Origin: DATFDN01 sp963756545
Lineage (GTDB): Bacteria; Pseudomonadota; Alphaproteobacteria; Acetobacterales; Acetobacteraceae
DNA length: 64,000 bases
Assembly: GCA_963756545.1 (NCBI GenBank)
Contig: CAVWNY010000003.1
Location: 310,001 to 374,000, forward strand
Direction: 5' to 3'
In this document: piece by piece, positions 7,211 to 14,845 of the stretch
Layout: the number at the start of each line of letters is the position of its first letter
Position numbering within the stretch: the first letter of the stretch is position 1
Made by a program: the position numbers and the translations under genes
Notes under the pieces: generated by a model
What the model saw: the letters and a program-made list of their open reading frames with translations, nothing else
Database searches by the model: none
What the model was told of the DNA's origin: nothing

Positions 7211-9292
7211 ATGCCCGCCCCGGACCTCGCACACATTCGAAACATTGGCATCACCGCGCATATCGACGCGGGCAAGACCACCACGACCGAGCGCATCCTC
7301 TATTACACCGGCGTGTCGCACCGCATCGGCGAGGTCCATGACGGCAACACCACGACCGACTACATGGAGCAGGAGCGCGAGCGCGGCATCACCATCACCT
7401 CCGCCGCAGTGACGTGCGAGTGGAAGGACCACCGCATCAACATCATCGACACGCCGGGCCACATCGACTTCAACATCGAGGTCAACCGCAGCCTGCGCGT
7501 GCTGGACGGCGCCATCTTCATCATTGAGGGCGTGGCCGGCGTGCAGCCGCAGTCCGAGACGAACTGGCGCCTGGCCGACCGCTATAACGTCCCGCGCGTC
7601 ATCTTCATCAACAAGCTCGACCGCACCGGCGCCGACTTCTATCGCGCCTTCGCGACCCTGAAGGAGAAGCTCGACATCGTCGCGCTGCCCTTGCAGTTGC
7701 CGATCGGGATCGAGGACAAGTTCATCGGCGTCGTCGACCTGGTCGAGATGAAGGCCATCGTCTGGGAAGGCGGCGAACTGGGCGCCAAGTACCACGACGA
7801 GCCGATCCCCGCCGATCTGGCCGAAGCCGCCGCCGAGCATCGCCAGACCCTGCTCGACACCGCGCTCTCGGTCGATGACGCGGCGATGGAGGAGTATTTC
7901 GAGAAGGGCGACGTCTCGGTCGCGACCATGAAGCGCTGCATCAAGGCGGGCACCATCTCGGGCGCCTTCCGCCCTGTGCTTTGCGGCACCGCGTTCAAGA
8001 ACAAGGGCGTGCAGCCGCTTCTCGACGCGGTGCTCGACTACCTGCCCAGCCCGATCGACGTGCCCGGCATCAAGATCGCCGCCGAGGAGGGCGAGGACGA
8101 GGCGGCCGAGCGCCGCCGCATCAAGGCCGACCCGAACGCGCCCTTCGCCGGGCTGGCGTTCAAGATCATCAATGACAAGTACGGCACGCTGACCTTCGTG
8201 CGCGTCTATGCCGGCACGCTTCGCTCGGGCGATACCGTGCAGAACACGACCCGCGAGCATCGCGAGCGGATCGGGCGGATGTTTCAGATGCATGCCGACA
8301 AGCGTGCGGAGATCAAGCAGGTTCACGCCGGCGACATCGCCGCCTTTGTGGGCCTGAAGGACACCGGCACGGGCGATACGCTCGCCTCGGCGGAGGACCC
8401 GGTGATCCTGGAGCGCATGGCCTTCCCGGTGCCGGTGATCGACATCTCGGTCGAGCCGAAGACCAAGGAATCGGTCGAGAAGATGACGATTGGCCTGCAG
8501 AAGCTCGCCGGGGAAGACCCCAGCCTGCGGCTGCGCACCGACCAGGAGACCGGACAGACCATCCTGTCCGGGATGGGCGAGCTTCACCTGGAGATCATCA
8601 TCGACCGGCTGCGGCGCGAATACAGCGTCGAGGCGAATGTCGGCGCCCCGCAGGTCGCATATCGTGAAACGATCTCGCGTCCGCACACCGAGACCTATAC
8701 CCACAAGAAGCAGACCGGCGGGTCGGGCCAGTACGCCGAGGTGAAGATCGCCTTCGAGCCGCTGGAGCGCAACGCCGGCGTGGTGTTCGAAAACGACGTG
8801 GTCGGCGGTTCCGTGCCGCGCGAGTACATCCCCGCCGTCGAGAAGGGCATCCGCGTGCAGGCCGACACCGGCGTGCTGGCGGGCTTCCCCACCGTCGACT
8901 TCAAGTACACGCTGCTGGACGGCAAGTACCACGACGTGGACAGCTCGGCGCTGGCTTTCGAAATCGCCGCCAAGGCCTGTTTCCGCGACGGCATGAAAAG
9001 GGCCGGGCCGATCATCCTGGAGCCGGTGATGGACGTCGAGGTCACCACGCCGCAGGACCATGTGGGCGACGTGGTGGGCGACCTGAACCGCCGCCGGGGC
9101 ATGATCCAGAACCAGGACAGCTCCGGCTCGACGATCATCGTCCGGGCGCATGTTCCCTTGAAGGAGATGTTCGGCTACATTTCCGACCTGCGGAGCATGA
9201 CCAAGGGGCGCGCCTCGTTCACCATGCAGTTCCACCACTACGACCCGGTGCCGCGCAACATTGCCGACGAGATCATGGCGCGGAGCGCCTGA
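7211..9292 (+). CDS. fusA: Translation elongation factor G
   Basis: A 693-residue translational GTPase that moves tRNA and mRNA through the ribosome. The G1 loop is AHIDAGKTTTTE, G3 is DTPGHIDF and G4 is NKLD. Domains II-V follow in normal order, with GMGELHLEII in domain III/IV and QTGGSGQYAEV in domain IV. The start at 7211 (MPAPDLAHIRNIGI) matches the usual distance to the G1 loop. The gene is not in a str operon: no rpsL, rpsG or tuf is next to it. It could be the only EF-G or a second copy; the sequence alone does not decide. A 227-base upstream gap must contain its promoter. Confidence 0.93.
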   Translation: MPAPDLAHIRNIGITAHIDAGKTTTTERILYYTGVSHRIGEVHDGNTTTDYMEQERERGITITSAAVTCEWKDHRINIIDTPGHIDFNIEVNRSLRVLDGAIFIIEGVAGVQPQSETNWRLADRYNVPRVIFINKLDRTGADFYRAFATLKEKLDIVALPLQLPIGIEDKFIGVVDLVEMKAIVWEGGELGAKYHDEPIPADLAEAAAEHRQTLLDTALSVDDAAMEEYFEKGDVSVATMKRCIKAGTISGAFRPVLCGTAFKNKGVQPLLDAVLDYLPSPIDVPGIKIAAEEGEDEAAERRRIKADPNAPFAGLAFKIINDKYGTLTFVRVYAGTLRSGDTVQNTTREHRERIGRMFQMHADKRAEIKQVHAGDIAAFVGLKDTGTGDTLASAEDPVILERMAFPVPVIDISVEPKTKESVEKMTIGLQKLAGEDPSLRLRTDQETGQTILSGMGELHLEIIIDRLRREYSVEANVGAPQVAYRETISRPHTETYTHKKQTGGSGQYAEVKIAFEPLERNAGVVFENDVVGGSVPREYIPAVEKGIRVQADTGVLAGFPTVDFKYTLLDGKYHDVDSSALAFEIAAKACFRDGMKRAGPIILEPVMDVEVTTPQDHVGDVVGDLNRRRGMIQNQDSSGSTIIVRAHVPLKEMFGYISDLRSMTKGRASFTMQFHHYDPVPRNIADEIMARSA

Positions 9293-9326
9293 TGACGAGG
9301 AGCGCCTGATGGCGGTTGGCGCCTGA

Positions 9327-9652
9327 ATGTCCTCGCCCCGTCTCCACTGGATGCGGGGTCGCACGGAGCAGGGACCGGGCATCGCCCGAACCCTGGAGTG
9401 GGTCGGACTCGATGAGGCGGGCGAGGCCATCGCCCGCGTTGTCCGCCTGAAGGGGCCGGTCTGGGCAAACTGGCGCCAGGTACCCGGGCCGTCGCGCTGG
9501 ACGATGACGCCAAGGTGATCGAGCTTCGCCCGCCTCCGCCCGACGGCGCCGGCTGGCTCGCCTGCATTGGCGCCCGCGTGGTCGGCCGCGCCGCGCTTCC
9601 GCTGCAGGCCGTCCGCACCGCCGAGGCGGCGCTGACCGGCGGCGCGGACTGA
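9327..9652 (+). pseudogene. Hypothetical small protein gene, apparently frameshifted
   Basis: Two overlapping frames together make a plausible protein of about 108 residues. The first runs from 9327 through DEAGEAIARVVRLKGP. The second, offset by one base, continues with LGKLAPGTRAVALDDD and ends TAEAALTGGAD at the stop at 9650-9652. The switch must fall near 9455-9465 and needs one missing base (or a -1 slip); no classical slippery heptamer is visible there. Coding character, charge pattern and the 5-base distance to the next gene support a real gene. The function is not recognised. It may be true decay, a sequencing error, or coincidence. Confidence 0.4.
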
Positions 9653-9657
9653 CGGAG

Positions 9658-9987
9658 ATGGGAGTTCTGACTCTCGGCGAACGCAAGGCCGCGAAGGTGG
9701 CCGCCCTGTGCGCCGCCCTCGGCGTGCTGCGCGCCAGCCTCGCGACCTATGCCCGCGCCCATGACGGGCGTTTCCTGCTGTTCGGCTCCGCCGCCCGTGG
9801 CGAGCTACGCCACGACAGCGACGTGGACGTGCTGGTGGATTTCCCCGAAGCCGGCTTGCCGGCGGCGTGGCGGTTCGTGGAGGACGAGTGCTGGCGGCTC
9901 GGCCTGGAGCCTGACGTGCGTCCGCTCGCGTGGTGTAGACCGGCCTTCCTCGCCCACATCGGGGCCGAGGCGGTGGAACTCCGATGA
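9658..9987 (+). CDS. MNT-type nucleotidyltransferase (antitoxin of an MNT/HEPN pair)
   Basis: A 109-residue minimal nucleotidyltransferase. The GSx10DxD signature is complete: Gly43-Ser44 then Asp55 and Asp57 in GSAARGELRHDSDVDVLV, with a later Asp in LEPDVRPL as the probable third carboxylate. In characterised MntA/HepT pairs this protein neutralises the HEPN ribonuclease by adding AMP to a tyrosine beside its active site. The stop overlaps the start of the HEPN gene in an ATGA arrangement, the classical antitoxin-toxin order. An alternative role as a stand-alone nucleotidyltransferase is unlikely given the coupling. Confidence 0.85.
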   Translation: MGVLTLGERKAAKVAALCAALGVLRASLATYARAHDGRFLLFGSAARGELRHDSDVDVLVDFPEAGLPAAWRFVEDECWRLGLEPDVRPLAWCRPAFLAHIGAEAVELR

Positions 9988-10454
9988 GCGACGCGCGATG
10001 GATCGAGGTCGAGTCCGATCTCGACGGCGCGGCGCGGCATTTCGAGCGGGCAGCGGCGCTGTTCGACGCGGGTGGGTTCGACCGGCCAGGGCTGGATGGC
10101 TACCGCGCCGAGATGGCCTTCATGCACGCGGTGCAGGCGGCCCATACATCCCTGGAAAATGGTCTGCTCCGCATCTTGGAGATGCTGGGAGAGGAAAGGC
10201 CGGTCGGCGCCATCTGGCACGCCGACCTGATTCGCCGCGCGGCCCGCGACCTGCCCGGCCTGCGCCCCGCAATCCTGTCCGCGCCGCTAGCGGCGGCGGC
10301 GGACGAGACGCGCCGCTTCCGGAACGTCGCCGCGCGCGGTTACGACAGCTTCGATCCGGCCCGGGCTGGCGCGACGGTCCGGGCCGCCACTGTGCTGGCG
10401 CAGGGGCTGGGCGAGGCGCTCCGGCTGTTCCGGGCGGCGATGGACCGGGACTAG
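9984..10454 (+). CDS. HEPN-domain protein (HepT-like toxin partner), catalytic His replaced
   Basis: A 156-residue all-helical protein placed directly after the MNT gene, as HepT ribonuclease toxins are. The equivalent of the Rx4-6HxY active site is RNVAARGY (113-120). Arg113, Asn114 and Tyr120 are kept, but the catalytic histidine position is Arg118. In known systems the tyrosine is the AMPylation target and the histidine is needed for RNA cleavage. The protein is thus either inactive as an RNase, uses another residue, or belongs to a divergent HEPN branch. The family call rests on context and the partial motif. Confidence 0.7.
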   Translation: MSDARWIEVESDLDGAARHFERAAALFDAGGFDRPGLDGYRAEMAFMHAVQAAHTSLENGLLRILEMLGEERPVGAIWHADLIRRAARDLPGLRPAILSAPLAAAADETRRFRNVAARGYDSFDPARAGATVRAATVLAQGLGEALRLFRAAMDRD

Positions 10455-10460
10455 CCGCCG

Positions 10461-10497
10461 CCCCCGCCCCGAGGCGACCTGGGCGGTGGGGGAGGCC
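10461..10497. terminator. Possible bidirectional terminator hairpin
   Basis: Between the convergent HEPN and acetyltransferase genes, CCCCCGCC (10461-10468) can pair with GGCGGTGGGGG (10482-10492), with a small bulge. A short T run follows at 10498-10500. Position and pairing fit a transcription terminator, but the T run is weak. Confidence 0.3.
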
Positions 10498-10498
10498 T

Positions 10499-11695
10499 TT
10501 ACGCCCCCCCGCTCCGCACCCGCCGCACCCGTTCCCACACCGCGCGGACCGCCTGTTCCGCCCGCGTCATCGGCGTCTTTCGCTGCATCTGCAAATAAAC
10601 CAGCTCCGGCCCCGGCCGGCCGAGGTTCGCCTTGTAGCGATACGCGCCCGCCATGAAGTCGTACACGCGCCCGCCCTCCTCCACGTGGCGCTGGATGCAG
10701 AGCGCGTGGCTCACCAGGCCGGGCTTGAGCCGGCCATCCTCCTCGGCGCGGATGCCGGTGACGAACGCCAGCACGTGCCCGCGCAGCATCAGGTTGTAGA
10801 CATATCCGATCGGCGCCGCGCCCGCGCACACGCGCACGATCTCCGCCGTGCCGCGCGGAACCGAGGCCGCAACGAGCCGGCGCTGGAAGCGCGTGAAGAA
10901 CGGAAAGCCGAAGCCGCCCGGCTCACCGCGCGCCTGCCATTGACGCTGGTGCAACGCCGCCAGCTCGTCGAGCCAGGCCAGCGCCGTCGCCGCGTCGGGC
11001 GCCCGCGTCGCGCTCAGCCCGCCCCGCTCCTCGTAGAGCCGCATCGCCCGACGCACCTGTTGGCGGGTGTTTGCGCTCAGCGTGTCCAGATAGGGCTTGC
11101 CCGCTTCGCGCACCGCGTCGAGGTCCACCCGCCAGGAGGGCTTGCGCGACAGCTCGCGCACCAGCGCGCCCGGCGGGATCAGCGCGGCGCCGCGCGCGGC
11201 CACGATGTCCTTGATGTGCAGTTCGTCGGCAGCGTGCTCCCCGATCCTCCGGCCGAGCAGCCAGGCGGCGGCCGCCGCCTCCGCTTGTCCCGCCCAGGCG
11301 CGGTCCACCAGGAACCCGTTGTACTCGTGCGCGATCACGTCGAGGTCCGCGCGCCCCGTCGCGTGCAGGTGCAAACCGCGCACCCGGATCGCGCCGGCCG
11401 CCTCGCGCCGCAGCCGCGGCACCAGCAGGCCCAGCAGCACCAGCGCGCCGCCGGCCTCGCCCACCAGCACCAGCGGGCGCGCGTCCAGCTCGGCCACCCA
11501 CGCGCCCATCCAGTCCCAGCTCAGGAAGAACGTGATGTCGGCCCGCGCCTCCAGGTCGCGCCACAGCAGCCCCAGATCTTCGGGCGGCAGCGCGTCCTGG
11601 ATGTGGAAGCGAATTTGCGCGGGTCGCCTGACATCGGCCGAGGTGACACCGGCCAGCGTGACATCGGCCGGGCTTCGCGCTGAGATGTCGTCCAT
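10499..11695 (-). CDS. GNAT/FemAB-like acetyltransferase (CelD/BcsL type)
   Basis: A 398-residue protein that looks like the CelD/BcsL-like acetyltransferases (Acetyltransf_6 domain) associated with polysaccharide or cell-envelope modification. Supporting segments are SWDWMGAWV near the N-terminus, the central SANTRQQVRRAMRLYE and the C-terminal KPGLVSHALCIQRHVEEG followed by YDFMAGAYRYKANLG. These are typical of the second GNAT-like half of the family. The start at 11695 (MDDISARS) faces the EthD gene at 11723, leaving only 27 bases between divergent starts. No ribosome-binding site is obvious, so the true start could be slightly downstream. The substrate is unknown. Confidence 0.78.
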   Translation of the reverse strand: MDDISARSPADVTLAGVTSADVRRPAQIRFHIQDALPPEDLGLLWRDLEARADITFFLSWDWMGAWVAELDARPLVLVGEAGGALVLLGLLVPRLRREAAGAIRVRGLHLHATGRADLDVIAHEYNGFLVDRAWAGQAEAAAAAWLLGRRIGEHAADELHIKDIVAARGAALIPPGALVRELSRKPSWRVDLDAVREAGKPYLDTLSANTRQQVRRAMRLYEERGGLSATRAPDAATALAWLDELAALHQRQWQARGEPGGFGFPFFTRFQRRLVAASVPRGTAEIVRVCAGAAPIGYVYNLMLRGHVLAFVTGIRAEEDGRLKPGLVSHALCIQRHVEEGGRVYDFMAGAYRYKANLGRPGPELVYLQMQRKTPMTRAEQAVRAVWERVRRVRSGGA

Positions 11696-11722
11696 CGCCG
11701 TGTTCTGACCGGAGGCTCGCTT

Positions 11723-12064
11723 ATGATCAAGGTGCTGTCGCTGCTCACCCGCAAGCCGGGTCTGTCGCACGAGGACTTCGTCCGCCACTGGCGCGACATC
11801 CACGGCCCGCTTGCTCACGGGGTTCCGGGCATCCGCCGCTACGTGCAGGCCCATATCACCGGCACGCGCACGCGCGCCGACATCGTGGAATCCGATGTCG
11901 AGATCGACGGCATCGCCGAGCTTTGGTACGATGACGAGGCTGCGATGCGCGCCTCCGCCGCCACGCAGGAGGCCAAGCGCCTCTACGCCGACGGCGCGCT
12001 GTTCATCGGCCGCATCAAGACCTTCATCATCGACGAGCAGGAGGTCATTCCGCGGCGGGGCTGA
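11723..12064 (+). CDS. EthD-domain protein
   Basis: A 113-residue dimeric alpha/beta-barrel family protein. It starts MIKVLSLLTRKPGLSHEDF and continues with HWRDIHGPLA and RRYVQAHI, the recognised EthD pattern. The C-terminal FIIDEQEVIP completes the barrel. EthD was named from ethyl tert-butyl ether degradation, but most members have no known reaction. Its last 20 bases overlap the end of the convergent cupin gene. Confidence 0.85.
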   Translation: MIKVLSLLTRKPGLSHEDFVRHWRDIHGPLAHGVPGIRRYVQAHITGTRTRADIVESDVEIDGIAELWYDDEAAMRASAATQEAKRLYADGALFIGRIKTFIIDEQEVIPRRG

Positions 12065-12572
12065 CCGCGTCCTCCACCGCCTCGTAGGGCAGCCGGCGCA
12101 CCTTGTCGGCGTTCACGCCCTCGATCCGCAGCAGACGCGTCGCGGCGTCGCGCCGGGGCGAGTGCAGGACGCCCGGCTCATACAAATGCGCCATGCCGGG
12201 ACGCATCGTGTAGTCGCGCAGCCGGCGCGCCTTGCCTGGCGTGGTCTCGGTGGGCCGCGCGAGGCACTCCCAATCCGTCATCACCGTCTCGCCGGCCGCC
12301 TGGCCGTAGATCGCCCAGGTCGGGCCGTGGTCGTGCGGCTTGCTGTTCTTGGCGCCCTGGTAGGCGTGCGCCAGGATCGCGAAGCCGAGTTCCGGATCCT
12401 CGTAGAGCAGCTTCCGCTCCGGCCCGTCGGCGCGGATATGGGCGGCCACGAAGGCCGGGTCCTTCAGCACGTCGGCCACCAGGTCGCGCACCTCCTCGCG
12501 ACCCGCGGTTCCCGGATGGTCCTTCAGCGCGCGCCGGCAATTGGCGGCGAACTGCTCCAGCGTGGTGCTCAT
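12045..12572 (-). CDS. Cupin protein, cysteine-dioxygenase-like
   Basis: A 175-residue single-domain cupin. The metal-binding motif is PHDHGPTWAIYGQ (79-91, His80 and His82), and His137 in EPGVLHSPRRD is the likely third ligand. This three-histidine pattern with a PHDHG loop resembles the thiol-dioxygenase/cysteine-dioxygenase branch. Thiol dioxygenation is possible but not shown. It is read toward EthD and lies 18 bases after the stop of an unrecognised gene on the same strand, with which it may be co-transcribed. Confidence 0.72.
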   Translation of the reverse strand: MSTTLEQFAANCRRALKDHPGTAGREEVRDLVADVLKDPAFVAAHIRADGPERKLLYEDPELGFAILAHAYQGAKNSKPHDHGPTWAIYGQAAGETVMTDWECLARPTETTPGKARRLRDYTMRPGMAHLYEPGVLHSPRRDAATRLLRIEGVNADKVRRLPYEAVEDAVSPAAE

Positions 12573-12590
12573 GGGGCTCCTCCGGCGATT

Positions 12591-13052
12591 TCAACGACGA
12601 TAGGGATAGCAGCGCGCGCGATCCAAGGTCATGCCGAAATGATCGCCGAGCGCGCGGATGGCCGGGCCGTGGCGCGGGTAGGGGTCGGCATTGGCCGGGC
12701 CGACCAGGATCGGCGTGAAGCCGCGATCGGCCCGGCCGCCCGCCGGCAGCATGGCGGTGGCGTGTCCCGCGCCGTCCTCGTCGCGCAAAGTCAGGAACAG
12801 CGGCATCTCGCGCCGGATATGCGCCTCTAGCCCGATCGCCTGTTCGAAGAACACGCTGGAGATCGGAACGAACGTCTCGGCCGCGCGTTCGCGTTCGCGG
12901 CGGAAATACTTCTCGACGGCATGGCGCAGTTCCCGCAATTCCGCTGCCGCCTCGCCCTCGGTCACGATCCGGAACCACGTCATGCCGTCCGGCGCATCAC
13001 ACACGTATTCCAAGTGTCCCCCCGGTCCTGCCTTGGACTGATGTTTGGGCAC
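12591..13052 (-). CDS. Hypothetical protein
   Basis: A 153-residue protein not recognised. It is soluble by composition, with no signal or membrane segment, a charged helical middle (RHAVEKYFRRERER) and a run of aromatic and glycine residues at the end (RARCYPYRR). Codon use matches its neighbours. It is divergent from the GMC oxidoreductase gene and 18 bases upstream of the cupin gene, so it may share a transcript with the cupin. Confidence 0.6.
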   Translation of the reverse strand: MPKHQSKAGPGGHLEYVCDAPDGMTWFRIVTEGEAAAELRELRHAVEKYFRRERERAAETFVPISSVFFEQAIGLEAHIRREMPLFLTLRDEDGAGHATAMLPAGGRADRGFTPILVGPANADPYPRHGPAIRALGDHFGMTLDRARCYPYRR

Positions 13053-13102
13053 AGATTAGGATGGACGCACGCGGGAGCAACTCGCGAGAACGGGAGGACG
13101 CC

Positions 13103-14776
13103 TTGGTCCAACGCCATACGACCATTGGCACCAAGCCGGCGGACGAGTTCGACTATGTGATCGTCGGCAGCGGCGCCGCCGGCTCGGTGCTCGCGCACCG
13201 CCTGACGGAAGATCCCGGCGTGCGCGTCTGCGTGCTGGAGGCCGGGCCGCCCGACCGGCATCCGTTCATCCACGTGCCGGGCGGCTTCATCAAGATGCTG
13301 TTCAATCCCGACTACACCTGGCAATTCAAGACCGAGCCTGGCGAGGGCACCGCCGGACGGGCTATCCCGACGACGCAGGGCCGCACCTTGGGCGGGTCCA
13401 GCTCCATCAACGGCATGGTCTACAACCGCGGCCAGCGCGCCGACTTCGACACTTGGGCGCAGCGCGGCAACCGCGGCTGGGGCTATGCCGACGTGCTGCC
13501 CTACTTCAAGCGCACCGAGCGCCGTATCGGCCTGCACGACGCGCGCTACCACGGCAGCGAAGGCAACCTCCCGGTCAGTGACATCGATTGGATCCATCCG
13601 ATCTGCGAGGCCTTCATCGAAGGCGCAGCCGGCATGGGCATCCCGCGCTGCGAGGACTACAACGCGCAAAGCCAGGAGGGCGTCGGCTACTTCCAGCGCG
13701 CCATCCACAAGGGCTATCGCCAGAGCGCCGCGCGCGTGTTTCTGCAACCCGCCCGTGCACGCGGGCTGGATGTGCGGACCGAGGCGCGCGCCGCGCGCAT
13801 CCTGTTCGACGGCAAGCGTGCGGTCGGCGTCGGCTATGTCAACGACCGCCACGGCGCGGAGGCGCACGACGTGCGCGCCCGGCGCGAGGTGATCGTCTGC
13901 TCGGGCACCGCCAACACGGCCAAGCTGCTGCAAATATCGGGCGTCGGCCCGGCGGCGCTGCTGGGCGAGATCGGCGTGCCCGTGGTTCACGAGTTGCCCG
14001 GCGTGGGCGAGAATTTCCGCGACCACTACTCGGTGCGGATGGTCGCGCGCGTGCGCGGCATAAGAACGATGAACGAGCTGTCGCGCGGCGTCGGGCTGGC
14101 CGGCCAGATCGCGCGTTGGGCAATGGGCCGCCCGTCGATCCTGGCGCTCAGCCCTTCCCTGATCCACTGGTTCTGGAAGTCCGACGACAGCCTCGACTTC
14201 GCCGATTTGCAGGGCGTGTTCAGCCCGGCGAGCTACAAGGAGGGCTTCGTCGGCCTGCTCGACGACTTTCCCGGCATGACCTGCGGAGTGTGGCAGCATC
14301 GGCCCGAGAGCACGGGCTACGTCCGCGCCCGTTCCAGCGACCCGTTCGAGGACCCGACGATCCAGCCCAACTACCTCGCCGATCCGATGGACCGCCGCGT
14401 GCTGCTCGCCGGCATGAAGCTGGCGCGGAACCTGCTGCGAACGCCCGAACTGGCCGCCTATTTCGACCACGAGACCCTGCCGGGCGAGCGCGTGGTGTCC
14501 GACGACGAGCTGCTGGACTTCGCGCGGCGGTATGGCTCGACCTCGTACCACCTCATCGGCACGGCGCGGATGGGACCGGCAAGCGATCCGATGGCCGTGG
14601 TGGACGACCAGTTGCGCGTCCACGGGATGCGCGGTTTGCGCGTGGTGGATGCGTCGATCATGCCGACGATGCCCTCGGCGAACACGTACGCGTCCACGAT
14701 GATGATCGCCGAGCGGGCATCGGATTTGATCCGCGGGCGGCCGGTGTTGGCGGCGGTGGAGGGGATGGCGGCTTGA
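13103..14776 (+). CDS. GMC-family FAD oxidoreductase (choline/alcohol dehydrogenase type)
   Basis: About 557 residues. DYVIVGSGAAGSVLA near the N-terminus is the FAD-binding GxGxxG fold, followed by GRTLGGSSSINGMVYNRG, the GMC signature 1. The C-terminal SYHLIGTARMG carries the catalytic histidine and MPSANTYASTMMIAE is the closing GMC motif. The family oxidises alcohols such as choline, glycols or polyethylene glycol; the substrate here is not fixed. The TTG at 13103 is preferred because CGGGAGG sits 5 bases upstream and the FAD motif follows closely. An in-frame ATG at 13061 would add 14 residues but lies only 8 bases from the divergent gene's start. Confidence 0.87.
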   Translation: MVQRHTTIGTKPADEFDYVIVGSGAAGSVLAHRLTEDPGVRVCVLEAGPPDRHPFIHVPGGFIKMLFNPDYTWQFKTEPGEGTAGRAIPTTQGRTLGGSSSINGMVYNRGQRADFDTWAQRGNRGWGYADVLPYFKRTERRIGLHDARYHGSEGNLPVSDIDWIHPICEAFIEGAAGMGIPRCEDYNAQSQEGVGYFQRAIHKGYRQSAARVFLQPARARGLDVRTEARAARILFDGKRAVGVGYVNDRHGAEAHDVRARREVIVCSGTANTAKLLQISGVGPAALLGEIGVPVVHELPGVGENFRDHYSVRMVARVRGIRTMNELSRGVGLAGQIARWAMGRPSILALSPSLIHWFWKSDDSLDFADLQGVFSPASYKEGFVGLLDDFPGMTCGVWQHRPESTGYVRARSSDPFEDPTIQPNYLADPMDRRVLLAGMKLARNLLRTPELAAYFDHETLPGERVVSDDELLDFARRYGSTSYHLIGTARMGPASDPMAVVDDQLRVHGMRGLRVVDASIMPTMPSANTYASTMMIAERASDLIRGRPVLAAVEGMAA

Positions 14777-14845
14777 AAGCTCCCGTTCCGCGAGCTTCTT
14801 CCTATTTGCTGATCGGCCCCAGGACCGGAACAGCGGGCGCGCGGG

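Noticed and set aside
7208..9430. 740-codon minus-strand frame opposite fusA
   Set aside because: Composition is dominated by His, Asp, Val and Leu in the pattern produced by antisense reading of a conserved gene.
9440..9480. Programmed -1 frameshift site
   Set aside because: The local sequence lacks an X XXY YYZ heptamer and a clear downstream structure, so an indel is simpler.
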